Source of the DNA: Jingyaoa shaoxingensis
GTDB lineage: Bacteria > Bacillota > Clostridia > Lachnospirales > Lachnospiraceae
DNA: 23,656 bases
Assembly (NCBI RefSeq): GCF_014385005.1
Contig: NZ_JACRSZ010000026.1
Coordinates: 1 to 23,656, forward strand
Reading direction: 5' to 3'
The notes under the pieces were generated by a model. It saw nothing but the letters and a program-made list of their open reading frames with translations, did no database searches and was not told the origin of the DNA. How positions within the stretch are numbered: position 1 is the stretch's first letter; each line of letters begins with the position of its first letter. Of this stretch, positions 5,887 through 13,463 are shown piece after piece. The translations under genes were made by a program, and so were the position numbers.

Positions 5887-8643
5887 ATGGCAAGAAACAG
5901 GATAACGGGTAGAGAAACACAGAAAATGCAGGAATACACGCAGGGACAGATCAGTCAGGCAGAGCGTAGAGGCATAGAATTTCCAACAGATGTAAAAGAA
6001 CAGCTTTTTGAATATGCGAATCTGATCGGTGAGGAAGAGAAAGTTAGGACTCTGGTAAGAAATCTAGCAGATGCAGTGATCCAGGCAGATGAAGAAGGGG
6101 TAGAGGATCTACTGGATGATGCAAGAATGGATATTCAGGATCTACCAGATCCAACCATAGGTAAGCTGGAATTACGTGATTATGGATATACAGCAGAAGA
6201 CATGGTGCCGCTTAGAAAAGAAGCAGCTTTGGATTATCACAGAATGGGTTCTAAGATTTATTGCCTGGGCAGCGATGGCAGCAAGGGAGAGTATGCAAGT
6301 AAAGAAATGATACAGGCGCATGAAGGTCTGTTTGGCATGGAATCGCAGATGTGGGAACGGATAGAGGAGAATGACCTGGATTATGCCGATGAAGATTTTG
6401 GAGCATTTCAGGAGCCTATGAGTGTCATTGAGCAGGAAGAAGCACTGAAATTATACGATGCCGGAGCAGATATCTATCTGATCACTAATTTTTCATCACC
6501 AATGTATGTCACGGAACGCATGGAAATTGAACGAGGACCGGAGCATTATCAGATGTCTATGACAGAACTGGAGCGTTTCCGTAACCTGGAATGGGAAATG
6601 CAGAAATATCCGCAGATTCAGTCTTTGAAAGAGGCAAACCTGTTGTTAGGAACAAGGCGAACCTTTGGTATTTATCAGATCAAGGACGATTCACCGGGCG
6701 AAAACTATGCATTTATGAATATGCGCTTTATTGAAAGTCATGGTATGCAGATAAAAAAAGAAGATTATAAGCTGGTCTATGTTGGGGAATTATCGGGAAA
6801 TATGTCACTGGATGATATTTTTGAAAGGTTCAACATTGATAGACCGGAAGATTTCCGTGGGCATTCCCTGTCTGTCAGTGATATCATAGTTCTGAATGAC
6901 GGGAAAAAAGTAACCGCTCATTTTGTAGACAGTATCAGTTTTGAACAGCTGGATTCTTTCCTGAATCTGGAAGAACAGGTTCTTAGTGAACTGGCATATG
7001 AGGTAGGAGAACGTTACTTTGCTATTCAGAGAACAGAAGAAGGATATGATTATTCGTTTTACGATGAAGATTTTCGTCTGATGGATGGTGGCGTCTATGA
7101 AAATGATCAAATTTCTATTGAAGAAGCGGCAGAGGAACTTCTGGAAGACGAAGGCTGGACTGGAGAACGCATCCGTGGAGATTATGATCAGTTGATGGAA
7201 AAAGTAGAAGAAATGGATGAAGTTGTAATGGCAGAGATTCAGAAAAGCCAGGGCGAATATAAGCCTTTGGCAAAGGTGGAGGAACTGGAAGAGGCGAATT
7301 ATAACATGATTGATAACGTCCTTAATAATATGCCACCGAAGAAAGAGCCTTATCTGGAATATTTCGCCACAGAATGTGATGAGTTCCATGATATGGGAGC
7401 TTATGAAAAAAGTACCGATGTTAATCAGATTGCTGCGGTCTATGAAAAATATAGGGAGAATCCTAAAACTGCGTATCTGGGATGCTCAATGGGAATTATT
7501 TATCGTGATCCGGAAGACAGTTACTATGATGAAGCCGAATTTGCGATCGTTAAAGGGAATACCGTATTCGGAGATCTGATGGATGATGTTCGATTTTATG
7601 GAGAACTTGCACTGGTACGGGAAGGGATCGAGAAAATTCATGAAGCATTGCCGGACTACAAGTATGTACCGATGAGGGATGTTCGAGAAGCAATGTATCC
7701 TGAGAAAATGACCACAGAACAGCTGGCAGAGGCACTGGATGAGATTGCAGAAGCTTTTGATCCGTATGAGTATCGAGATAATGTGGAGAGGGGAGAAAAT
7801 ACGGTGCAGGAAGTAATGCTGGATTTGAGAAGTGGAAATATTCATTCCTATATTTCATATCTGAAGGATATTGTAGACGAAGAATGCGATCTGTCTGTTC
7901 GTGCAGGAGTATTGATTGAAAGACTGAAAGCCTATGAACCTGAACTTCCAAAGGATATGGAACCAATGGTGTATGTAAACTATTGTGAAGAAAGTGATCT
8001 CATGAATCCAAGATGTCAGAAGCTGTCTGAGCTGGATGCAAAAACAGCAGAAATGGATAAAGAATGGTATGCAAAACGTGATCCGAAGACAGAGGAACCT
8101 ACAAAAATTGCAAAGATATATGTGACTGTATATTATGCGGAAAAAGGTGAACAGATGCTGCATCATTTTAAGAAGTCAATGGATATTGGAAATGGACATG
8201 GCGGTATTGTGAGTCAGTTGAAGTATGATAATGAAATGAAGCTTACAGATGAGTATTGGATCAATTACCAGAAAGGCAAAGGAAGTGAAGAGTTCCAAAA
8301 GTATATGGAAGATCTGACAGACATGCAGAATCATGTGCTTCCGTATCTGCAGAGTTTTTGCAATCTGGAGGAAAAAGGTGTGAAGGAGAGACGAGAACAG
8401 CAGATAGCAGAAAGATATGAAGGAAGAGCAGATGAGAGGGTAACAAGTACCGAAGCGAATGAAGTTGTTAAGGATGTAGGAAAAACAGATAGAAAACCGG
8501 CACAGCAGAAGCAGGCGGTAGATGGAAAAGATAAGAAATTATCCATTCATGAACGGCTTGAGATCAATAAGAGGATTATTCAAGAAAAGCAGGGAAAAGA
8601 TAAAACGGAGAGAGGAGTTGATTTGGGTGTAAGGACAGTGTAG
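5887..8643 (+). CDS. Large ICE protein with YodL domain (polyvalent-protein type)
   Basis: An intact 918-residue, acidic, soluble protein. Start ATG 5887 follows CACAGGAGG. Residues about 258-358 match the YodL domain seen in ICE and phage polyvalent proteins: TFGIYQIKDDSPGENYAFMN followed by GHSLSVSDIIVLNDGKKVTA and FVDSISFEQLDSFL. An upstream segment, EEALKLYDAGADIYLI (about 184-199), is also common in these ICE proteins. The rest (370-870) has a further alpha/beta region around YLGCSMGIIYRDPEDSYYDE that I cannot name. The C-terminus ends in a charged linker and the SIHERLEINKR motif, which it shares with the upstream helicase. Role unknown; such proteins are thought to travel with ICEs and act on host DNA or defence. 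No transmembrane segments are seen. Confidence 0.8.
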   Translation: MARNRITGRETQKMQEYTQGQISQAERRGIEFPTDVKEQLFEYANLIGEEEKVRTLVRNLADAVIQADEEGVEDLLDDARMDIQDLPDPTIGKLELRDYGYTAEDMVPLRKEAALDYHRMGSKIYCLGSDGSKGEYASKEMIQAHEGLFGMESQMWERIEENDLDYADEDFGAFQEPMSVIEQEEALKLYDAGADIYLITNFSSPMYVTERMEIERGPEHYQMSMTELERFRNLEWEMQKYPQIQSLKEANLLLGTRRTFGIYQIKDDSPGENYAFMNMRFIESHGMQIKKEDYKLVYVGELSGNMSLDDIFERFNIDRPEDFRGHSLSVSDIIVLNDGKKVTAHFVDSISFEQLDSFLNLEEQVLSELAYEVGERYFAIQRTEEGYDYSFYDEDFRLMDGGVYENDQISIEEAAEELLEDEGWTGERIRGDYDQLMEKVEEMDEVVMAEIQKSQGEYKPLAKVEELEEANYNMIDNVLNNMPPKKEPYLEYFATECDEFHDMGAYEKSTDVNQIAAVYEKYRENPKTAYLGCSMGIIYRDPEDSYYDEAEFAIVKGNTVFGDLMDDVRFYGELALVREGIEKIHEALPDYKYVPMRDVREAMYPEKMTTEQLAEALDEIAEAFDPYEYRDNVERGENTVQEVMLDLRSGNIHSYISYLKDIVDEECDLSVRAGVLIERLKAYEPELPKDMEPMVYVNYCEESDLMNPRCQKLSELDAKTAEMDKEWYAKRDPKTEEPTKIAKIYVTVYYAEKGEQMLHHFKKSMDIGNGHGGIVSQLKYDNEMKLTDEYWINYQKGKGSEEFQKYMEDLTDMQNHVLPYLQSFCNLEEKGVKERREQQIAERYEGRADERVTSTEANEVVKDVGKTDRKPAQQKQAVDGKDKKLSIHERLEINKRIIQEKQGKDKTERGVDLGVRTV

Positions 8644-8656
8644 AATAAGCAGAACG

Positions 8657-8698
8657 AGTCGGAGGTCATGGATGATAACGTGGCTTCCGGCTTTATTG
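8657..8698 (+). terminator. Terminator after the YodL-domain gene
   Basis: AGTCGGAGGTCA (8657-8668) pairs with TGGCTTCCGGCT (8681-8692) including G-T pairs, then TTATTG. It sits 14 nt after the stop codon and probably ends the helicase/YodL operon. Confidence 0.65.
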
Positions 8699-8702
8699 CG
8701 TA

Positions 8703-8730
8703 TTGTCGGAAGAATTATAAATGGTATAAT
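8703..8730 (+). promoter_or_regulatory. Probable promoter of the tandem-repeat gene
   Basis: TTGTCG (8703-8708), 16-nt spacer and consensus TATAAT (8725-8730). The leader to ATG 8839 is about 100 nt, contains the small hairpin GTCGC/GCGAC (about 8754-8770) and ends in the ribosome binding site AGGAGG (8825-8830). Confidence 0.5.
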
Positions 8731-8838
8731 GAATGTAAATGCGATAAAAGAATGTCGCCTGTTATGCGACTTCCAAATGAGAAAAGTGTGTTATTCTGAG
8801 ATCAAACAAGAGGCTAATAGAGTCAGGAGGGTGACATT

Positions 8839-9149
8839 ATGAGTAAAAAAGGATATAGCAGACCAGGATTCTTTGGATCCATAAACCATTATGATGCAAA
8901 CGGAAAAAAGTAGGCGAGAGCAGACCAGGATTCTTTGGTGGTATGAACGACTATGATGCAAATGGAAAGAAAATCGGACATAGTTCGCCTTCCTTTTTTG
9001 GTGGTATGAATCATTATGACAATAACGGGCATAAAGTAGGTGAGAGTCGACCAGGATTCTTTGGCGGTTTAAACCATTATGATGACAAGGGGCATAAGCG
9101 GGGGCATAGCAATCCAGGATTTTTAGGTGGATTCAATCATTACGGTTAA
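8839..9149 (+). pseudogene. Tandem-repeat small protein with an apparent -1 frameshift
   Basis: ATG 8839 follows AGGAGGGTGAC. The first frame gives MSKKGYSRPGFFGSINHYDA then NGKK and TAG at 8911. The -1 frame continues directly with VGESRPGFFGG and ends at TAA 9147. Together they encode about 103 residues made of 21-residue repeats with consensus S-R-P-G-F-F-G-G-x-N-H-Y-D-x-N-G-x-K-x-G-[EH]. Glycine, aromatic and histidine content is high. No membrane segment or catalytic motif is seen, and I do not know its function. The frame change falls exactly at A-AAA-AAG (8904-8910) followed by TAG. This is either a one-base loss in an A run or a programmed -1 shift. Similar small proteins may exist in clostridial ICEs, but that needs a search. 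Confidence 0.7.
8857..9146 (+). repeat. 63-bp coding tandem repeats (about 4.6 copies)
   Basis: Unit starts are 8857, 8919, 8982, 9045 and 9108 (partial, to 9146). Units 2-4 are exactly 63 bp; unit 1 is 62 bp, one base short in the A run at 8904-8909. Units are diverged in DNA but conserved in protein, so the repeats are under protein-level constraint and are not recent slippage copies. Confidence 0.9.
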
Positions 9150-10317
9150 AACTGCACAGAGAGCAGCACAAGCGGCAAGGGCTGCGGCAAAAGCCGCCGT
9201 GGTTACGGTAAAGGCGATTGCCAAAGCGACCGCACTTGCCATTAAAGCGATTATTGCCGGAACGAAAGCCTTGATTGCCGCTATCGCCGCAGGCGGCTGG
9301 GTGGCGGTTTTGGTTATTATCGTGATTTGCCTGATTGGTATGATCCTCGGCTCAGTATTTGGCATTTTCTTCTCAGACGAAGATTCCGGCACTGGAATGA
9401 GTATGCAGACCGTTGTGCAGGAAATCAATACCGAATACGATACCAAGCTGCAAGAGGAAAAGAACTCGGTATCCTATGATGTTCTTGAAATGAGTGGCAG
9501 CAGAGCCGTTTGGAAAGAGGTGCTTGCCGTTTACTCTGTAAAAACGAATACGGATCAAGATAACCCCCAAGAGGTTGCCACAATGGACGATGGCAAAAAG
9601 CAACTCTTAAAAGACATCTTTTGGGAGATGAATCAAATATCTTCCCGAACAGAGAGCAAGACCGAAACAGTTATTACCGAAACCGATGACGGACACGGTA
9701 ATATCGTGGAAACTGAAAGCACGGTCACACAAACCTATCTGTATATTACCGTCAGCCACAAGACTGCCGAGGAAATGGCGGCGCAATATGGTTTTAACGA
9801 AGAACAGAAAGGCTACCTCGCTGAACTGCTTGCAGATGAAAACAATTACCTTTGGTCACAGGTGCTTTACGGCATTACAGGCGGCGACGGACAGATCGTG
9901 ACCGTTGCACTCTCTCTGGTTGGCAATGTGGGCGGTCAGCCGTATTGGTCGTGGTACGGTTTTAACTCCCGTGTAGAATGGTGTGCTTGCTTTGTATCTT
10001 GGTGTGCCAACGAGTGCGGCTATATCGACGCTGGAGTTATCCCAAAATATGCAGGCTGTGTCAACGGAGTACAATGGTTTAAGGATCGTGGACAATGGCT
10101 GGATGGCAGCGCCGAGCCTGCCCCCGGAATGATTATTTTCTTCGATTGGGCAGACGAAAGTGGTCAGGATGGATTATCCGACCATACGGGTATTGTTCAA
10201 AAGGTCGAAAACGGCAAGGTTTATACGGTCGAGGGCAACTCCGGCGACAGTTGCCGAGTCAATGAGTATTCTATCGGTTATTACGAGATTCTTGGCTACG
10301 GCGCACCTGCCTATTAA
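9127..10317 (+). CDS. CHAP-domain peptidoglycan hydrolase of an ICE (N-terminally truncated)
   Basis: The 396-residue frame opens at GTG 9127, but ICE-type sequence begins only at about 9143 (TVKTAQRAAQ), where base composition also rises in GC. It comprises an Ala/Lys-rich region (residues 8-55), one membrane helix (57-80), a linker domain and a C-terminal CHAP domain with C286 in WCACFVSW, H353 in LSDHTGIV and N371 in VEGNSGD. Such proteins hydrolyse cell-wall peptides locally so that the conjugation channel can cross the wall. Intact homologues have a much longer basic N-terminal tail, so I think the 5' part was deleted when this segment joined the tandem-repeat gene. Membrane anchor and catalytic domain are intact, and the enzyme may be active if translated; the start has a poor ribosome binding site. 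Confidence 0.8.
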   Translation: MDSIITVKTAQRAAQAARAAAKAAVVTVKAIAKATALAIKAIIAGTKALIAAIAAGGWVAVLVIIVICLIGMILGSVFGIFFSDEDSGTGMSMQTVVQEINTEYDTKLQEEKNSVSYDVLEMSGSRAVWKEVLAVYSVKTNTDQDNPQEVATMDDGKKQLLKDIFWEMNQISSRTESKTETVITETDDGHGNIVETESTVTQTYLYITVSHKTAEEMAAQYGFNEEQKGYLAELLADENNYLWSQVLYGITGGDGQIVTVALSLVGNVGGQPYWSWYGFNSRVEWCACFVSWCANECGYIDAGVIPKYAGCVNGVQWFKDRGQWLDGSAEPAPGMIIFFDWADESGQDGLSDHTGIVQKVENGKVYTVEGNSGDSCRVNEYSIGYYEILGYGAPAY

Positions 10318-10327
10318 AATACACAAG

Positions 10328-10350
10328 CCGCCTGCATTTTGCAGGCGGTT
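10328..10350 (+). terminator. GC-rich hairpin after the CHAP gene
   Basis: CCGCCTGC (10328-10335) pairs with GCAGGCGG (10341-10348), loop ATTTT, with only TT after it. It lies 11 nt after the CHAP stop codon, so it is a likely terminator although the T tract is short. Confidence 0.6.
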
Positions 10351-10417
10351 GGATTACATATCAGAAAGATATTGTGCCGGTTTGAAAACTAAAAGTCTCA
10401 AAATACAGACTTAATAA

Positions 10418-10446
10418 TTGCGATTTCACTCTCAAAGTGCTATAAT
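10418..10446 (+). promoter_or_regulatory. Promoter of the vanU-vanR-vanS-like operon
   Basis: TTGCGA (10418-10423), 17-nt spacer, TATAAT (10441-10446). The start of transcription would be about 10453 and the first gene starts at 10476, so the leader is short. No operator could be recognised by eye. Confidence 0.6.
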
Positions 10447-10475
10447 ACAAACTATATTTGGGTGGAGGTGCGGAA

Positions 10476-10688
10476 ATGAAAGTACGGTACAACAAACTTT
10501 GGAAACTTCTGATTGACAAGGGAATGAAAAAGAGTCAATTACGAGAAGCGGTCGGGGCAAGCAAAAGTACATTTGCGAAACTCGGAAAAAATGAAAATGT
10601 TACCCTTCCCGTGCTGTTGAATATATGCGAATACTTAGAGTGTGATTTTGGCGACATAATGGAAGCCGTACCCGAAAATGAGGTGTAG
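10476..10688 (+). CDS. VanU-like Cro/CI family regulator
   Basis: Start ATG 10476 follows GGAGGTG (10463-10469); a TTG further upstream at 10458 is not needed. The 70-residue protein is a single Cro/CI helix-turn-helix: MKVRYNKLWKLLIDKGMKKS, LREAVGASKSTFAKLGKNEN, then VTLPVLLNICEYLECDFGDI. The YNKLWKLLIDK opening and overall length match VanU, the small transcriptional regulator found only in vanG-type clusters, where vanU, vanR and vanS form a three-gene regulatory operon. Here too it sits 5 bp upstream of a VanR-like gene, followed by a VanS-like gene. It probably represses the operon or tunes VanR-like activity. Its homology to vanU is from memory of the family, not a search. Confidence 0.75.
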   Translation: MKVRYNKLWKLLIDKGMKKSQLREAVGASKSTFAKLGKNENVTLPVLLNICEYLECDFGDIMEAVPENEV

Positions 10689-10693
10689 GATCA

Positions 10694-11395
10694 ATGAACA
10701 AGAAGATTTTAATTGTGGATGACGAAAAAGAAATCGTTGATCTGCTTGAAGTGTATTTGAGTAACGATGGTTATTCAGTATATAAATGTTATAATGGGTT
10801 AGAGGCGATGAAATGTATCAAACAGTCGCAGATTGATTTAGCGATACTTGATATTATGCTGCCGGATATTGATGGTTTTCGACTTTGCCAAAAAATTCGG
10901 GAAAAGTTTTACTTCCCTATTATTATGCTTACCGCCAAAATTGAGGATAGCGACAAGATTATGGGGCTTACGATTGGTGCGGATGATTATATAACGAAAC
11001 CGTTTAATCCTTTAGAGGTTGTGGCAAGAGTAAAGACGCAATTAAGGCGTTATCAGAGCTATAACAGTCCTAATTTGAGCCAATCCGAAGAAAAAGACGA
11101 GTATGACATCAGAGGTCTACTGATAAACAGAGTCAGCCACAAGTGCTACTTGTATGGCAAAGAAATAGCCTTGACTCCGTTGGAGTTTTCTATTCTGTGG
11201 TATCTGTGCGAACATCAGGGTAAAGTTGTCGCCTCGGAGGAATTATTTGAAGCCGTGTGGAAAGAAAAGTATCTTCGCAACAGTAACAATACGGTAATGG
11301 CGCACATTGGGCGGCTTCGGGAAAAATTGAATGAACCTTCAAAAAATCCGAAGTTCATTAAAACTGTTTGGGGGGTAGGGTATGAAATTGAATAA
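10694..11395 (+). CDS. vanR: VanR-like OmpR-family response regulator
   Basis: A 233-residue OmpR/PhoB-type regulator. The receiver domain has the acidic pocket D9/D10, the phospho-acceptor D53 (ILDIMLPDIDG), switch threonine T80 and K102 (ITKPF). The winged-helix DNA-binding domain (about 135-233) ends in KFIKTVWGVGYEIE. The opening MNKKILIVDDEKEIVDLLEV and the DDYITKPFNPLEVVARVKTQ and NNTVMAHIGRLREKLNEP segments are strongly VanR-like, closest in my memory to the vanG type. In vancomycin-resistance clusters VanR activates ligase genes; none is present here. Its likely targets are its own operon and the exporter/carboxypeptidase genes from 12602. The stop overlaps the kinase gene by 14 nt, so the pair is translationally coupled. 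The symbol is given by family likeness only. Confidence 0.8.
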   Translation: MNKKILIVDDEKEIVDLLEVYLSNDGYSVYKCYNGLEAMKCIKQSQIDLAILDIMLPDIDGFRLCQKIREKFYFPIIMLTAKIEDSDKIMGLTIGADDYITKPFNPLEVVARVKTQLRRYQSYNSPNLSQSEEKDEYDIRGLLINRVSHKCYLYGKEIALTPLEFSILWYLCEHQGKVVASEELFEAVWKEKYLRNSNNTVMAHIGRLREKLNEPSKNPKFIKTVWGVGYEIE

Positions 11396-12467
11396 AAAAG
11401 AAAAAAACTATCTGCTCTCTACCTTGTTCAAAGGGTATGTAATTCAATGTGCGATTTGCTCTGTGCTTATTTTTGGCGGTACTTTTCTTTTAGGAATTAT
11501 GGCAGAGGAAATTCTCCGCAAGTATGTTTTGTATTATTACTTGTATTACAGAACAGTATATCTTTATATAGTGGCTGTAATCGTGTGGGGTGGCTGTATT
11601 ATATACATGACATACCTACTTTTGAAAAAAGTAGTCGCCTATGTGTACGAGGTACAGGCTGCGACAGGAAAAATGTTCGATCAGAATGTCAGTTACATTG
11701 AAATGTCCCCGGAGTTGAGTGAAATCGCCGCTAACATCAATCAGTTAAAACAAGAGGCTGAAAGTAATGCAAGGCTTGCAAAAGAAAATGAGCAGCGAAA
11801 AAATGACCTGATTATGTATCTTGCACACGATTTGAAAACACCGCTTTCTTCTGTAATCGGGTATCTTACTTTACTGCGTGATGAGTCGCAAATCTCAAAG
11901 GAACTTCGAGAAAAGTACCTTTCAATCACTCTTGGTAAGGCAGAACGGTTAGAGGATCTGATTAACGAGTTTTTCGAGATAACACGATTCAATATATACG
12001 ATATTACATTACAATACACGAAAATCAATTTAACTCGCCTGCTGGAGCAACTTGTATATGAATTTAAGCCTATGCTCAAATCAAAGAATTTGCAATGTAA
12101 TCTTTGTGTTGATGATGATATAATGCTTCGATGTGACGCAGACAAAATTCAGCGTGTTTTTGATAACCTTTTGAGAAATGCGGTTATCTACAGTTTTGAA
12201 AATACGGATATCACGATCAGCGCACAATGTCAGGAAGATACGGTCAGCATTATTTTTTGTAACCACGGCGATACTCTGCCGGAAGAAAAGTTAAACAGGA
12301 TTTTCGAGCAGTTTTATCGGCTTGACGCAGCGAGAAGTACAAGCAGTGGAGGAGCTGGATTAGGTTTGGCGATTGCAAAGCAGATTGTTGAACTACACAA
12401 TGGTACAATCGTTGCAGAGAGCCAAGAGGATCAAAACAAGTTTTCAATTACTTTGCCGTTGGCGTAG
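11382..12467 (+). CDS. vanS: VanS-like sensor histidine kinase
   Basis: A 361-residue kinase. Two membrane segments (about 19-40 and 60-80) enclose an outside loop of only about 19 residues rich in tyrosine (YVLYYYLYYRTVY). A linker follows, then the HisKA domain with H149 in MYLAHDLKTPLSSVIGYLTL, and the HATPase domain with N-box FDNLLRNAVIYS, F-box FEQFYRLD and G2-box GGAGLGLAIA. LAHDLKTPLSSVIGYLTLLR and KAERLEDLINEFFEITRFN are hallmark VanS segments. The tiny outer loop suggests sensing within the membrane or through an accessory protein (the adjacent exporter would be a candidate), not a large ligand-binding domain. Translation is coupled to the vanR-like gene. The actual inducer is unknown; vancomycin cannot be assumed. 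Confidence 0.8.
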   Translation: MKLNKKEKNYLLSTLFKGYVIQCAICSVLIFGGTFLLGIMAEEILRKYVLYYYLYYRTVYLYIVAVIVWGGCIIYMTYLLLKKVVAYVYEVQAATGKMFDQNVSYIEMSPELSEIAANINQLKQEAESNARLAKENEQRKNDLIMYLAHDLKTPLSSVIGYLTLLRDESQISKELREKYLSITLGKAERLEDLINEFFEITRFNIYDITLQYTKINLTRLLEQLVYEFKPMLKSKNLQCNLCVDDDIMLRCDADKIQRVFDNLLRNAVIYSFENTDITISAQCQEDTVSIIFCNHGDTLPEEKLNRIFEQFYRLDAARSTSSGGAGLGLAIAKQIVELHNGTIVAESQEDQNKFSITLPLA

Positions 12468-12522
12468 GAAAATTGTAAGAATTTGCATAGAAAAAAAGAG
12501 GAATACCTTACGAGCAATCAAG

Positions 12523-12582
12523 AAAATACGGGCTTCTGTTTTGGTACAATAAAAGTATCAAGATAGAGGCTCGTATTTTTTG
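12523..12582 (+). terminator. Hairpin terminator or attenuator between kinase and exporter genes
   Basis: AAAATACGGGCTTCT (12523-12537) pairs imperfectly with AGAGGCTCGTATTTT (12565-12579), followed by TT and TTG. The stem includes G-T and mismatched positions. The 27-nt loop contains GGTACAAT (12543-12550), which could alternatively be a -10 box for the exporter operon. A controlled terminator would separate the regulatory operon from its targets. Confidence 0.5.
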
Positions 12583-12601
12583 TGATACAGCATAAGGAGG
12601 A

Positions 12602-13459
12602 ATGATGAAGTTGCTAAGAAAACAAATGCTGCTATGTTCTATTTTGTTTCTTGTATTTACGCTATCTGCCTGCTCTGCAATTGGGCAGACAGACGAAAAC
12701 AATCTTACATATAGCGCAACATCCGCAGAAAAAACGGTATCAGTTGTACGAGGGACAATTACTCCAACCGTTTCAACGCAAACGACTATTGTTCCGGCAG
12801 TACCGTTTATTATTTCCTCACCCGAAAATGGCATATTTAATACAGCGGTAGAATTAGAAGAAAAAATCACTGCCGGGCAAATTATTGGAACTGTGAACGG
12901 CAAAGAATTGAAATCTCCGGTGGATGGTACAATTACCTCTATTGCCCCATCCAATGAAAGCGTACCGAGTAATTATCCCGTAGCGATAGTGCATTATACA
13001 GGATTTGCCCTCAATGTAGAGGCAGATAATTTTTTGAGTACCTTACCGGAGTATGCAGAGTTGAAAGCAAAATTTCAAGTATATGATGGTGTAGGACCAA
13101 CCGATATGATTGCCGTGGTGTCGCCTGCCGCAGATGAAAATGCGTTTACGGGAATCGTGCCGCAAGAGGGCATTCTGCAATGCTTGATCAGTCAAACAGT
13201 CGATGTGAAATCGGGGCAAAGTGCAACGGTAGTCATAACGGCGACAACGAGAAATGATGTCCTTATATTGCCGCTGTCGGTAATAGCGGGTAGACAAGGG
13301 ACGGGATTGGTTACTGTAATTACTCCGAATGGAGAAAGAGTGGAAACAAAAGTGACATTGGGTGTGACAGACGGAGCCAATATAGAAATACTGTCCGGCT
13401 TAGAGGAGGGCGATGTAGTTTCTGCTACTCCGCCAAACCTTGATCCGAGGGGGATTTGA
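12602..13459 (+). CDS. Lipoprotein adaptor of a MacA/HlyD-type ABC exporter
   Basis: The 285-residue product has a signal peptide with lipobox LSAC and lipidated C24. After it comes a beta-rich region that resembles a lipoyl/barrel-sandwich half (VELEEKITAGQIIGTVNGKE, LKSPVDGTITSIAPSNESVP) and a beta-barrel/membrane-proximal part near the C-terminus (LPLSVIAGRQGTGLVTVITP, VTLGVTDGANIEILSGLEEG, DVVS). There is no long alpha-hairpin, so it is a compact adaptor of the type that in Firmicutes accompanies MacB-like transporters. AAGGAGG (12593-12599) is directly before ATG 12602; a second ATG at 12605 is possible. It is the first gene of a tight operon with the ATPase and permease, and sits outside the membrane, anchored by lipid. 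Confidence 0.75.
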   Translation: MMKLLRKQMLLCSILFLVFTLSACSAIGQTDENNLTYSATSAEKTVSVVRGTITPTVSTQTTIVPAVPFIISSPENGIFNTAVELEEKITAGQIIGTVNGKELKSPVDGTITSIAPSNESVPSNYPVAIVHYTGFALNVEADNFLSTLPEYAELKAKFQVYDGVGPTDMIAVVSPAADENAFTGIVPQEGILQCLISQTVDVKSGQSATVVITATTRNDVLILPLSVIAGRQGTGLVTVITPNGERVETKVTLGVTDGANIEILSGLEEGDVVSATPPNLDPRGI

Positions 13460-13463
13460 TAAA

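Noticed and set aside
6805..7389. Long leftward open frame inside the YodL-domain gene
   Set aside because: It is the opposite-strand shadow of a well-supported gene, with no ribosome binding site and a phenylalanine/isoleucine-rich product typical of such shadows.
8857..9146. CRISPR array or repeat-type regulatory RNA
   Set aside because: The 63-bp units have no spacers, vary at wobble positions and encode a conserved 21-residue motif. They are coding tandem repeats.
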